Source: Alphaproteobacteria bacterium
GTDB lineage: Bacteria; Myxococcota_A; UBA796; GCA-2862545
Assembly: GCA_020632885.1 (NCBI GenBank)
Contig: JACKEQ010000006.1
Span: 62,001 to 126,000 of the forward strand
Direction: 5' to 3'
Length of the DNA stretch: 64,000 bases
Position 1 is the first letter of the stretch; every line of letters begins with the position of its first letter. The position numbers were made by a program, and so were the translations under genes. Under the pieces are notes generated by a model. That model saw only the letters and a program-made list of their open reading frames with translations, was not told the DNA's origin and made no database searches. This document shows, one piece after another, positions 24,388-34,500 of the stretch.

Positions 24388-26085
24388 TCACATTCGGACG
24401 AGCTGGGCGCGGTCGCCCGGCTCGACCTCCACCCACGTCGACCGACCGTCCACGCGCACCTCGTGCACCCCCACGGACAGGGGGCCCATCCAGGGCAGCG
24501 CGCCCACGGCCACACCGTCGACGGACAGCTCGCCCGTCCCGGCCAGGAGCACGTCCCGCGGGGTCCTGGGCGCGAACGCGACCGTCACCACGCCCTCCCG
24601 GGCCTCTCCGGCCGCCCAGCGCCAGCGCGACACGGCCCCCTCCGCGACCCTGCCGAATGCCGTCGGGCACCCGTCCGCCCGGGCCTCCACCACGGACCCG
24701 TCGGGCCCGACGTGCACGGTGACGTCGCAGGCCTGCCCGCGACCCTCGGCGGCGTAGGGCCATGCGGGGGGCGTCGCGCGCTCGGGAGGTCCGCCCAGGG
24801 GCGCCCAGGGCTCGAGCGCACAGCCGTCGTCGCCGCACCGGACGAGCTGACCGGGCCCCGGGATCCACGATGCCCAGCCGTCGTCCGCGCCCGCGAGGGT
24901 CAGGGGAGCGCCCGTGGGCACGGCCTCGACCCGGGCGGGCTCGAGCCGCGCGGTCGCCGCGCCGTGCAGGGCGAGCGCCGCAGGTCCGGCGTTCCAGACC
25001 CAGGCGGGCTCTGCGCGCACCTCGTCGCGGCGCACGGCGCGCACGGGTCCCTCGGGCAGCGGCATGATCGGGAGCACGGTGGCGGTCGCGTGCGTCGGGC
25101 GCACCGCGTGCACGGCCGCCGCCCCCGTGGCCAGGAACGCCAGGCCGGCCGCCGCGAGCACGCCGCCCACGGCCACCATCCCCGCGGCCACGCGGAGGGC
25201 GCGATCCGGGAACGACGCGACGTGCACGAGCTCGGCGGGCGGTCCGAGCGCGAGGGTCCGCTCCATCTCGAACGCCCCGGTGGGACGGTCGGCGGGGTCG
25301 GCCTGGAGCAGGCTGTCCACCAGGTGCGCGGTGGCCGGGCTCACCCTGCAGTGGGGCTGCCAGACGAGGTGCCCCCGCGGGTCGAGCAGACGGTGGGGCG
25401 GCATCCGCGTCAGGAGGGTCACGAGCAGCCCGCCGAGCGCGTAGGCGTCCGTCGCGGGACCGGCGTCCCCGCGGAACTGCTCTGGAGCCATGTAGCCGAA
25501 GGTCCCCGCCACGGTGGACCCGCCGAGCTGGGCGTCCGCGAGGGCGTCCCGCACGGCCCCGAAGTCGATGAGGACGAGCCGGCCGTCCCGGGCGCGGATC
25601 ACGTTCGACGGCTTGAGATCCCGATGCACCACTGGCGGCTGGAGACCGTGGAGGTAGTCGAGCACCGGTGCCAGGCCCCGGGCCACGGCGAGGGCGTCGT
25701 CCTCGCTGTACCGGCGGCGCCGCATCTCCTCCTCGAGCGTGCGCCCCTCGACGAGCTCCTGCACGAGGCACAGGCTGCGGGTCCGGCCCCGTCCGGCCTC
25801 GAAGCTGTCGACGTACCGGGGGATCTGCGGGTGGTCCAGCTGCTGGAGCACGCGGACCTCGCGCTCCCAGAGCTCACGGGTCTTCGCGGAGCTCGCGCGC
25901 GACAGCAGCATCTCCTTGATGGCGACCACCTGCCCTGTGCGCTCGTCCCGCGCGCGCCACGTGTTTCCGGACGCGCCCCGTCCGATGGGCTCGAGGAGGC
26001 GGTAGCGCCCATCGAGCCGGGGGTCCTCACCGCACACCCGACAGGGCGTGTCCACCGTCGCCTCACCGCACCGCGCGCACTCCAT
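24388..26085 (-). CDS. Zinc-ribbon Ser/Thr protein kinase with TM segment and TonB-C-like extracytoplasmic domain
   Basis: This is a 565-residue protein. A zinc ribbon opens it (CARC...CRVC, Cys3, 6, 15 and 18). The kinase domain follows: GRGASG Gly loop, VVAIKEM with catalytic Lys, HRDLKPSN, IDFGAVRD, and GTFGYMAPEQF with the activation segment. One transmembrane helix near residue 300-325 separates it from an outer part that includes a TonB C-terminal-like segment (VTVHVGPDGSVVEARADG, VSRWRWAAGEAREG) and a last short PEGA-like stretch. This is a Hanks-type receptor kinase with the sensor outside the membrane. It lies downstream of a lipoprotein with a beta-propeller and PPC domain on the same strand. 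Confidence 0.88.
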   Translation of the reverse strand: MECARCGEATVDTPCRVCGEDPRLDGRYRLLEPIGRGASGNTWRARDERTGQVVAIKEMLLSRASSAKTRELWEREVRVLQQLDHPQIPRYVDSFEAGRGRTRSLCLVQELVEGRTLEEEMRRRRYSEDDALAVARGLAPVLDYLHGLQPPVVHRDLKPSNVIRARDGRLVLIDFGAVRDALADAQLGGSTVAGTFGYMAPEQFRGDAGPATDAYALGGLLVTLLTRMPPHRLLDPRGHLVWQPHCRVSPATAHLVDSLLQADPADRPTGAFEMERTLALGPPAELVHVASFPDRALRVAAGMVAVGGVLAAAGLAFLATGAAAVHAVRPTHATATVLPIMPLPEGPVRAVRRDEVRAEPAWVWNAGPAALALHGAATARLEPARVEAVPTGAPLTLAGADDGWASWIPGPGQLVRCGDDGCALEPWAPLGGPPERATPPAWPYAAEGRGQACDVTVHVGPDGSVVEARADGCPTAFGRVAEGAVSRWRWAAGEAREGVVTVAFAPRTPRDVLLAGTGELSVDGVAVGALPWMGPLSVGVHEVRVDGRSTWVEVEPGDRAQLVRM

Positions 26086-26152
26086 GCTCCCCTCCCGGCA
26101 GTCTCTTCGGACCGCCGGCGGAGAACGATCACCCGTACGCCACCTGGTGGGT

Positions 26153-28069
26153 CTACTGCGCCTCGGGTGCCGGAGGCTCGACGCTGGCCTCCAGGGTGTA
26201 CTCCGCGCACGCGATGTAGCGCCCCAGGGTCTCTGCCCTCACGTAGTACGTCCCCGCGTCGATGGCTTCGAAGCTGAAGGCGTTGTCCGGCATCCCTCCC
26301 CACACGTGGGCGTGGTTCCCCCAGACGGTGGCGGACACGCGCACGCCCTGTTGGGCGACCATGGAGCCCCCAGCGTCCAGGAGGGTGACGGTCGCGTCGC
26401 CATCGCGCTCCACCACGAGCACGTCGCCGGGCTCCAGGTGCACGCTGTACATGTCGTCCGCCTCGTTCGCGGGGAGGCGGTGGGCGACACCCAGCGACTC
26501 GAGCAGCGCGGGTGGGTCCTCCCAGGACTCCGGCTCGGTGGGGTCGGGGCAGAAGTCGGCCTGCCAGGCCAGCTCGGCGCGAAGCTCGAAGGAGGTGCAG
26601 GGTCGACGGTTGGCGCTCGAACCACGGATCTCCAGGTCGACCTCCACAGCGTTCCAGCGATCGAAGTTGTGCCACTCCAACCGAAGGACCCCGTCCTCGT
26701 CGGGGGTGGACCAGGAGTCGACCGGCGCCCCGTCGACGTGGAGCTCGATGTCGAGCAGGTCCGTCCGGTCTGCGCGGGGGTCCCGGAGCTCCAGGAACAG
26801 GGTGTTGGCGCCGGGGACTCCGATGGACGTCCAGACGCTGTCCGCCTGCCAGGAGTAGCGGCCTCCCGCATCGCCGGTGAGCAGGTACACGTCCGCTTCC
26901 GAGGTCTCCTGCTCATCGAGCGGCACGGGCTCCTCCTCGCTGGAGTCGGGCACCAGGCAGACCTCCTCGTGCAGCTCTCCGCGCTCCTCGAAGAGGCGCT
27001 GGCGGTCCTCGGTCCAGTCGAAGACGTGCACAGCACCGGCACCGATCTCCGAGACGACCAGGGTGGTGGCGTCCAGCGCCATGTGGACGCCGGAGTGCTG
27101 TCGCACGAGGGCCAGGCTGGCCTCCAGCTCCCCCGTCGACCGGTTGTAGCGGTCGACCGATCCGTGGCGCTGGCCGTCACGCGGCACGACGGCGAACGCC
27201 GCCACGTCGTCCATCACCCACTGGGTGTACGCCCCGCCGGCTGCGTTCGGCAGGATCGAGCTCGTCGTCCACGCGCCGTTCTCGTGACGGAGCACCTCGA
27301 GGTCGGCCATGCCGTTCCGCCGCACGAGGAGCTCGTCGGCGTCGTGCGCCAGCACACCGTCGAACGCGGGGCCCTGGCCGTGGGTCCACACGACCCCATC
27401 GTCCCCTTCGGTCGCGTAGTAGAAGTGGAAGCCGCCGAAGGCATCCCCCACGACCAGGACGCCGTCCAGGACCCAGACCGCACTTCCGAAACCGGCGGAG
27501 TCGGAGAGCCACCCGGGCGCGTCGATCACCACGTCGACCTCGTCCCAGCCATAGCGCTCGAGCAGCCGGACCTGCTGGGTCGAGGGAGTGCCGAACGCGA
27601 CGAACCGGGGCCACGTCGGGCTGATCGCGGCGCTGCGGCCGGCGTCCCAGGGCACGCGATCGGAGATGTCCTCCCACCAGCTGCTGCCGGTCCACGCGAC
27701 GGCGTACCCCGTGACCCGGACACCGCCACCTGCCAGGAGGTCTTCCCCGAAGAGGGGGGTACCGGCGCTGTCGCATTCGTCCACGGTGTCCGCGAACGTG
27801 CCCGACCACCCGTCGTAGCTCCGGACCCGGCGTGGGCAGGGGCCCGCAGCAGCCTCGGTGACGAACACCTCGGCCTGCGCGAAGGGCGCCTGGTCCACCG
27901 CGACGTGGCGTCCGAACTCGCTCACCTCGAAGAGGTCGTCATCCGTGAGGGTGATGCGTTCACCCAGGCTCGTGCGCCCGAACGCCTCCAGGTCGCGCAC
28001 GCCGTTCTCGCCGAGGGGCGCTGCCTCGAAGCGGCAGCCGAGGACCAGGAGGGGGAACAGGGTGCGCAT
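26153..28069 (-). CDS. Secreted beta-propeller lipoprotein with C-terminal PPC-like domain
   Basis: This 638-residue protein begins MRTLFPLLVLGC. Residues of about 30-330 are repeated blade-like segments, for example WVLDGVLVVGDAFGGFHFYY and ALDATTLVVSEIGAGAVHVFDW, as in FG-GAP or WD-type propellers. A middle beta domain with DLLDIELHVDGAPVDSW follows, and the last part has the PPC pattern (DDMYSVHLEPGDVLVVER, IDAGTYYVRAE, CAEYTLEASVE). It is a surface or periplasmic lipoprotein with no visible catalytic site. It precedes the zinc-ribbon kinase gene by 67 bases, so co-expression is possible. Confidence 0.65.
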   Translation of the reverse strand: MRTLFPLLVLGCRFEAAPLGENGVRDLEAFGRTSLGERITLTDDDLFEVSEFGRHVAVDQAPFAQAEVFVTEAAAGPCPRRVRSYDGWSGTFADTVDECDSAGTPLFGEDLLAGGGVRVTGYAVAWTGSSWWEDISDRVPWDAGRSAAISPTWPRFVAFGTPSTQQVRLLERYGWDEVDVVIDAPGWLSDSAGFGSAVWVLDGVLVVGDAFGGFHFYYATEGDDGVVWTHGQGPAFDGVLAHDADELLVRRNGMADLEVLRHENGAWTTSSILPNAAGGAYTQWVMDDVAAFAVVPRDGQRHGSVDRYNRSTGELEASLALVRQHSGVHMALDATTLVVSEIGAGAVHVFDWTEDRQRLFEERGELHEEVCLVPDSSEEEPVPLDEQETSEADVYLLTGDAGGRYSWQADSVWTSIGVPGANTLFLELRDPRADRTDLLDIELHVDGAPVDSWSTPDEDGVLRLEWHNFDRWNAVEVDLEIRGSSANRRPCTSFELRAELAWQADFCPDPTEPESWEDPPALLESLGVAHRLPANEADDMYSVHLEPGDVLVVERDGDATVTLLDAGGSMVAQQGVRVSATVWGNHAHVWGGMPDNAFSFEAIDAGTYYVRAETLGRYIACAEYTLEASVEPPAPEAQ

Positions 28070-28227
28070 GACGGGCTCCTTCGTGGATGCACCGCCGCCT
28101 ATGCGCGCTCGGTGTCCGGCGGAAGGTCACAGCTGGATTGTTGCCTCCGTGGGTGTGGGAGGTCGCCCTTGACGACATCCACCTGCCGAGGCACAGAGTC
28201 GACGACAGGAGGTCGTGCGGCGCAACC

Positions 28228-28626
28228 ATGCGGCGGGCGGCAGAGAACGGGTCAGGTGGAATCCCAGACGTGCACCCCTGCAGGCGGTGCGGGGCGTGTT
28301 GCTCCGCCTTCCGGGTGAGCTTCTACTGGGGCGAGGCCGACGACGCATATGGCCTCGTCCCCGCCGGCCTCACGGTGCAGGTGGGGCGCCACCTGCGCGC
28401 CATGGTGGGCACCGATCGCTCCCCGCCGCGCTGCGGCGCGCTGCTGGGCGACGTCGGCGAGGCGGTCGCGTGCTCGATCTACGAGAACCGCAGCTCGACC
28501 TGCCGGGCCTTCCACCCCGCGTGGGAGGACGGCATCCCGAACCCCGAATGCGACCGGGCCCGCACGCGCCACGGGCTCGAGCCCCTCACCCCGGAGACCT
28601 GGAGGCGCCGCAAGCCCGCGGCCTGA
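28228..28626 (+). CDS. YkgJ-type CxxCxxxC zinc/iron-sulfur cluster protein
   Basis: This 132-residue protein has the family's early cysteine cluster CRRCGACC (about residues 19-26) and later cysteines (PPRCGAL, ACSIYENRSSTCRAF, NPECDRAR) that together form the metal site of the YkgJ/UPF0153 family. The family is small, cytoplasmic and of unknown function. AGGAGG lies about 15 bases before the ATG, which is a long spacing, so the exact start is uncertain. The gene is divergent from the propeller lipoprotein; the 158 bases between them hold the two promoters and no other ORF I can support. Confidence 0.82.
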   Translation: MRRAAENGSGGIPDVHPCRRCGACCSAFRVSFYWGEADDAYGLVPAGLTVQVGRHLRAMVGTDRSPPRCGALLGDVGEAVACSIYENRSSTCRAFHPAWEDGIPNPECDRARTRHGLEPLTPETWRRRKPAA

Positions 28627-28656
28627 CGCCGCGTCGGTTCTCCCCCGCCGCGAGGA

Positions 28657-29742
28657 TCAGGGCACGACACCGCACGGGACGGACGTGAACGAGAACGCGC
28701 CGCTGATCGCGTCGTCGATGCCGTCGCCGTCGGTGTCGATGTCCGCGATGCCCGCGACCAGCAGGGCCAGCGTGGTGTTGCCCGTGGCCGTCAGGGCCTG
28801 CTGCAGGGCCGAGGCGGAGATCGCGATCCCGATGAGACCGTCGTTGGACGCGGCGCTCACCGTGCCCGCCACGCGCAGGTCGCTGTCGGTCTGCAGGGTG
28901 AACGTGCCGAGCTGGAGGGTCGCAGCACCCAGGTCGACGTCGTAGGCACCCCCGGAGAGCCCGGCGCTCACGGAGACCCAGGCGACCCCGTTGCCGTCGA
29001 CCTGGATCCCGCCGTCGAACACCTCGGTGCCGCTGGTGTTGTCCGACGGATCGTTGTCGGTGTCGTCGGGGAACAGGAGCGCGATGCCGACGTCGGGGTC
29101 GTTCGGGCCCGTCACCGCGGACGTCTGGAGCACGAAGGGCCGGGGTGCGGTGGCGAAGGCGGTCTGGATCAGCGGGTCGGCGAGCAGGGCCACCAGGCCG
29201 GTGCCGAGGGCGTTGTCGACGACGTTGTCGCCGTCGAGGTCGAAGCCCGCCGGGAACGGCGCGACCGAGAGGCTGTCGAGCACGTGGTTCCACGTGGGCT
29301 CGAGCCCGTTGCCGGTGTCCGTGTCCGCGTCGGTGTCCGTGTCCGCGTCGGTGTCCGAATCGCTGTCGGTGTCCGCGTCCGTGTCGCTGTCCGCGTCGCT
29401 GTCGGAGTCCGTGTCGTCCGTGTCGCTGTCGGAGTCCGTGTCGCTGTCGGAGTCCGTGTCGCTGTCCGTGTCCGCATCGGAGTCGCTGTCGGAGTCCGCG
29501 TCGCTGTCGGAGTCCGCGTCCGCGTCGCTGTCGGTGTCCGTGTCGGTGTCCGCGTCGCTGTCGGCATCGGTGTCCGTGTCGACGTCGCTGTCGGCATCGG
29601 TGTCCGCGTCCGTGTCGCTGTCCGTGTCCGCGTCGGTGTCCGCATCCGCGTCCAGGTCGGGCTCGACGAGGTCGTCCGGGATGGTCTGGTACCGGTTCAG
29701 GCAGCCACTGAGCGCCCACAGCGCGATCCACGTCGATCCCAT
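28657..29742 (-). CDS. Lipoprotein with long Asp-Ser/Thr/Ala linker and unknown C-terminal domain
   Basis: This 361-residue protein begins MGSTWIALWALSGC. Residues of about 29-148 are a linker made of Asp alternating with Ala, Thr or Ser (around 60 Asp). The C-terminal domain of about 205 residues is beta-rich (FDLDGDNVVDNALGTGLVALL, FDGGIQVDGNGVAWVSVSAG, GIADIDTDGDGIDDAISGAF) with calcium-loop-like DxDGDG stretches at both ends and one Cys. I do not recognise its family. It is likely cell-surface and exposed at the end of a rigid, acidic spacer. Confidence 0.72.
   Translation of the reverse strand: MGSTWIALWALSGCLNRYQTIPDDLVEPDLDADADTDADTDSDTDADTDADSDVDTDTDADSDADTDTDTDSDADADSDSDADSDSDSDADTDSDTDSDSDTDSDSDTDDTDSDSDADSDTDADTDSDSDTDADTDTDADTDTGNGLEPTWNHVLDSLSVAPFPAGFDLDGDNVVDNALGTGLVALLADPLIQTAFATAPRPFVLQTSAVTGPNDPDVGIALLFPDDTDNDPSDNTSGTEVFDGGIQVDGNGVAWVSVSAGLSGGAYDVDLGAATLQLGTFTLQTDSDLRVAGTVSAASNDGLIGIAISASALQQALTATGNTTLALLVAGIADIDTDGDGIDDAISGAFSFTSVPCGVVP
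29298..29658 (-). repeat. Asp-rich coding repeat (6-base periodic GTCCGC/GTCGCT family)
   Basis: This tandem 6-base periodic tract (revcomp GAC-AC/GAC-TC/GAC-GC units) encodes about 60 Asp residues in the lipoprotein at 28657-29742. It is the longest low-complexity tract of the window. Its array-like appearance is coding, not CRISPR. Confidence 0.85.
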
Positions 29743-29803
29743 CGTCCTCTCCGTCGCTGCCCATCAGTATCGCGCAGATGCGGAGGACCTGTGGAGGCCG
29801 CGC

Positions 29804-31408
29804 TCAATCGGTGGTGACCACCGCGATCCGCCCGTCCCGCAGGGCCACGATCAACCGCCCCGCTGTGGCCCACGCATCGTGGGTGCGCCCCGGGAGCTCC
29901 AGCCGCTCGACACCACCGGCCCGATGGAGCTCCAGGCCCGTTCCGTCGCCGTCCAGCGCCGCGACCGTGCCGTCCGGCAGCAGCCGCAGGATCCGCTGGG
30001 CGTCCACCGGCAGCGATCGGTACGGACCGCCCGGTGGGCCCACCTCGCGGGTGGCGGCGGTGCGGGTCTCGACGGGGCCGCCGCCCACGAGCGCCAGGTC
30101 CTCGGTGGAGTGGTAGACGTGCGGGCCCGACGCGAGGGTCGAGCCGTCCGCCCCCACCACCGCGAACCGGTCGGCGACCAGGAAGTCGACGAGGGTCACC
30201 CCCCCGCGCGCCTGGAGCCCGGTCACCTCGAAGAGGGTCGGGACTGCGGGACCCGGGATCGGCTTCGTGTCGCCGGGCTCCACGCGGACCAGCGAGCGAC
30301 CCTGTAGCGCCACGAGCGCCTCACCGTCGAAGGTCGCGACGGGGAACGCTGGCAGCGCCTGGAGCGGACCACCCGCGAGATCCATGCGCGTGGACCCCGT
30401 GCCGGTGGGCACCCAGAGCCACCGACCGTCCGCCGAGAGCGCCGCGTCGCCCACGGTGGACGTGATCACCCGCTGCGACCCGACCGTCACGTCCCACACG
30501 GTTCCACCGAGATCGGTGACGACAATCCGGCCCTCCCCGACGTCCACGTCGCGAGGCAGGGTCCACGAGGGGAACGCACGCCCCGGCACGCGGAGGTGCG
30601 TGGCGCGCACCTCGAGCGAGGCCTTCCGACCCGGGCTCCACGCGATGGCGTCGGGTCCGGGAGCCCGGAAGGGACGGTCCGCTGGCGTCCAGGCCGCCCC
30701 GGGAGCCCCGTTGGCGCTGTCGTAGCAGGACCCCCCGTTGTCGTGCGTGACGCACACGAGCCCACCGCGGGTGGAGAGCACGCGGTCCGTGGTCCAGCCG
30801 CCGCCCTTGAGCTTCTCGGCGGGCACGTCGAAGGACCACTGGATCGTCGACTGTCCCGGCCGCTCCACGAACCCCCGCAGCGAGAGCTGCCGGCCGTCGT
30901 CGTCACCCCGTGCGACCACCCAGCCCGAGGGGGTGGCGACCACCCGATCCCACTCGCCCTCCCAGGCCCGCAGGATCTCCCCGGACACCGCGTCGACCTC
31001 GAAGAGGAAGCTCCGGTCCTCCGTGGCTTCGCCCACGAAGCGCTCCCCGAGGATGCCGACCCGCCGACCGTCCAGCGAGAGGGCCGCGTGGGTCGCGTCG
31101 ATCTCCAGCACCGGACCCGCCGTGCCCGTCGCGCTCCAGATCCGGTAGCTCGTGCCGCAGGAGATCCCGAGCCGGTCGCCCTTCGGAGCCACCGCGAAGT
31201 CCACGCGCGCCATCCGGTCCGGGCAGGCCTGGAAGGTGCCGAGGAGCCGTCCCGACCGGTCGAACCGCGCGATCTCGCCGCGGGGAGAGAGCACCACGGC
31301 GCTCCCGTCGTCCGCCACCGCGACGTCGCTCACCCCGTCGGGCGCGCGGAACGGCGCGTCGCCGAGCACGACGACCGAAGCGGCCCAGGCGGGTGCGGTC
31401 CAGAGCAT
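29804..31408 (-). CDS. Secreted WD40/propeller-like protein
   Basis: This 534-residue protein starts at ATG 31408 (GGAGG just upstream). It begins MLWTAPAWAASVVVLG, a short secretion signal (AWA|A). The body is a string of propeller-like blades: DVAVADDGSAVVLSPRGEIARFDRSG, LSLDGRRVGILGERF, ALSADGRWLWVPTG and so on, closing with RDGRIAVVTTD. No lipobox and no catalytic signature are visible. It is divergent from the subtilase gene. The 102 bases between their start codons include a perfect GAGGCGCCTC palindrome (31441-31450) and an inverted GGAGCG/CGCTCC pair (31474-31488) that could be operator sites. Confidence 0.65.
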   Translation of the reverse strand: MLWTAPAWAASVVVLGDAPFRAPDGVSDVAVADDGSAVVLSPRGEIARFDRSGRLLGTFQACPDRMARVDFAVAPKGDRLGISCGTSYRIWSATGTAGPVLEIDATHAALSLDGRRVGILGERFVGEATEDRSFLFEVDAVSGEILRAWEGEWDRVVATPSGWVVARGDDDGRQLSLRGFVERPGQSTIQWSFDVPAEKLKGGGWTTDRVLSTRGGLVCVTHDNGGSCYDSANGAPGAAWTPADRPFRAPGPDAIAWSPGRKASLEVRATHLRVPGRAFPSWTLPRDVDVGEGRIVVTDLGGTVWDVTVGSQRVITSTVGDAALSADGRWLWVPTGTGSTRMDLAGGPLQALPAFPVATFDGEALVALQGRSLVRVEPGDTKPIPGPAVPTLFEVTGLQARGGVTLVDFLVADRFAVVGADGSTLASGPHVYHSTEDLALVGGGPVETRTAATREVGPPGGPYRSLPVDAQRILRLLPDGTVAALDGDGTGLELHRAGGVERLELPGRTHDAWATAGRLIVALRDGRIAVVTTD

Positions 31409-31510
31409 GTCCCTCCGAGAAAATCGGTCGTATCGCACCGGAGGCGCCTCAACACCGCGACGGAGCGATCCGAGGAGCGCGACGCTCCCCACTCCCCCCT
31501 GGAGGCCAGG

Positions 31511-34500
31511 ATGGCCAGGATCCCGGCAGCGCTCGCGCTCGCCCTGATGGTGTCGTGCGCGCCCGGCACCGCCCCCGAGTCCCTCGATGCCGACCCCCAC
31601 GCCCGCGTGGACGCCCGTTCGAGCACCCTCATCGTCCACCTGATGGACGACGACCTCACGCCGCTCCCCGGCACCGACGTGCACCGGCGCGCCGCCCGCG
31701 AGCAGCTCGCCGAGCGCATGGAGGACCTCGCAGAGCGGGCCGACCAGGTGCTCCGCACGCTGCCCGCCGACGTCACCGTGGTCCGCCGCTACACGAGCTT
31801 CCCGATCCTCGCCCTGGAGGTCGGCAGCGATGCGTCGTTCCGGGCCCTGGAGGCCCACCCGCTCGTGGTCTCCGTGGAGCGCGAGTCCATCGTGGAGGCC
31901 TTCGACACCCAGAGCCTGGCGCTGATCCAGCAGCCTGCCGCCGAGGCGGCCGGCCACATCGGCGAGGGGACGTCGGTGGTCGTCATCGACACGGGGGCCG
32001 ACTGGACCCACCCGGACTTCGGCACGTGCACCTCGGTGGGCTCGCCGGGCTGCCGGGTGATCTACGCCGCGGACACCGCACCCGACGACGGCTCGCGGGA
32101 CGACGGGGGACACGGCACGAACGTCACGGCCATCGTGGGCTCGGTCGCTCCCGGCGCCGACCTCATCGCGCTGGACGCCTTCCGCGGTGGGGCGGGCTGG
32201 TCGAGCGACATCCTCGCCGCCCTCGACTGGGTCGTGGCCAACGAGGCCACCTACAACGTGGCGTCCGTGAACATGAGCCTCGGGGCCGGTGCGTACACCT
32301 CGACCTGCACGGACGTCTACTCCTCCGCCATCGCGGCGGTCCGGGCCTCCGGCGTGTCCGTGGTCATCGCGTCCGGCAACAACGCCTACACCAACGCGGT
32401 CGCGTCGCCCGCGTGCAACGCCTCCGCGATCACCGTGGGGGCCGTGTACGACGCGCCGTTCTCGGGCATCGGCTACTCGTCGTGCTCGGATGGCGCGTCC
32501 GTGCCCGACCAGGTCACCTGCTTCTCGAACACCGCCCCGTTCCTCGACATCCTCGCGCCCGGCGCCATGATCACGGCCGGTGGGCACACCATGGCGGGTA
32601 CGTCCCAGGCGGCTCCGCACGTGGCCGGCGCGGTCGCCGTGCTGCGGGAAGCCTGGCCGGACGCCACGCTGGACGAGCTCGAGCAGCTCCTCCTCGACGG
32701 CGGTGACCTCGTCACGGACCACCGCACGGGGCTCCAGTTCCCCCGCCTGAACGTCGCCGAGGCCGCGGACGGTGGCACCGGGGGCGGCGGGGGCGGCGGC
32801 GGCGGCGGGCCGTCCTCCCTCGTGGGCTCGATCGTCATCGCAGACGGCGCCACGGGCACGCGCACACCCAACGTCCCCCTCACCCTCGATGCACCCGGCG
32901 CTACCGAGGTCTGCCTGACCAACACCGACGTCTGTGCCGTGTGGCTGCCCTACGTGTCCTCCACGACCTGGCGCCTCGGGAGCGGCACGGGCCCGAAGAC
33001 CGTGACCGCGTGGTTCCGCGCGGGCAACATCGTGTCCGACGCCGTCTCCGACTCGATCGAGGTCGACAAGGTGAAGCCGCTCACCGGCACCCTCACGAGC
33101 GCCTCGCTGGACGGAGCCGTCGAGCTCGCCTGGGACGGCTTCACGGACGCGGGCTCGGGCGTCGCCACCTACCGGGTGATGCAGGCGGCCGGGACCCGGG
33201 CGCCCTCCAGCTGCACGGCGACCCCGGCCTGGAGAGGCCCGGAGGACGGCGTCATCGTGCAGGGGCTGACCAACGGCCAGCCCGTCTCCTTCGCGGTCTG
33301 CGCGGAAGATGGGGCCGGGAACATCTCGCGCCCAGCCAAGGTCACGGTCACGCCCAAGCCGGAGAGCGACCCGCCCGTGGGCTCGGTGCTCATCAACGGT
33401 GGTGCACCCTGGACCAACAACACCACCGCGACGTTGTCCCTGGCTGCCACCGACGCTTCCGGGGTCGCGAGCTACTGCGTGTCCACCAGGTCCACCACCT
33501 GCTCGCGGTTCACCGCGATGCAGCCCACCACGACCTCGCGACTCTCGGGTAGCTCCGGCCCCTCGTCCGTCTACGTCTGGTACCGCGACGCCTGGGGGAC
33601 CACCAGCGAGCCCGTCTCGGCGACCATCGGGATCGACCGGGGGCGCCCGCTAAACGGAACCGTCACCGCGACCCCCGAGCTGGGCGGCGTGACGCTGTCG
33701 TGGGTCGGCTTCACCGACGCGCTCTCCGGCGTCGCTTCCTACCAGTTGGTCATGGCGGAGGGCACGCGTGCGCCGCGGAACTGCACGGGGCCTGCGGTCT
33801 GGAGCGGAGCCGCCACCGCGACCACCATCACCGGACTCGCCGTCGGAGCGCCCCATGCTTTCAGGGTCTGCGCCGTCGACGCGGCGGGCAACCTCTCGAC
33901 CGGGGCCACGGTCACGGCCAGCGCGCCCGGCGAGGTGGAGGCACCGACCGGCACCATCGTGCTGGCTGGAGGTGCGGAGTGGACGGAGGACCTGTCCGTG
34001 GCCGTGTCCCTCACGGCCTTCGATCTCTCCGGAGTGACGCACGCCTGCCTGTCCGACACCCCGGACGCCTGCACATCGTGGTTCCCGATGCGCGACGACA
34101 CCACATGGACCCTCCAGGACGAGCAGGGCACGCACACCGTGTACGCTTGGTTCCGCGACAGCTGGGGCAACGTCTCCGAGCCCGTGGCCGCCACGATCTC
34201 GGTGGACTCCGCCGCTCCGGCCCTCGGGACCGCGACCGCGTTGGCCGGTCCCGGTAGCATCACGCTCTCGTGGTCGGGCATGGTGGACGAGGGTGCGGGG
34301 ACGACGTCCTACTCCGTCTACGTGGCCCACGGGTCCACCGCCCCCGCGGACTGCTCGGGTGTCCCCATCTACCAGGGCATGGACACGACCTTCGAGCTCC
34401 AGCAGCTCCTCGACCAGGACTACGCCTTCCGCATCTGCGCCGAAGACGCCCTGGGTCACATGAACGCAGGCACCACCGTCCTGGGACATCCACTGCCGGA

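Noticed and set aside
29298..29658. Array-like tandem repeat that might be taken for a CRISPR or minisatellite
   Set aside because: Units are 6 bases, without spacers, and are in frame with the lipoprotein at 28657-29742, encoding its Asp linker.
31409..31510. Palindromes GAGGCGCCTC and GGAGCG/CGCTCC between divergent genes, as operators
   Set aside because: Short GC-rich palindromes are expected by chance at this composition, and no second copy or nearby regulator gene supports them; mentioned only with the flanking gene.
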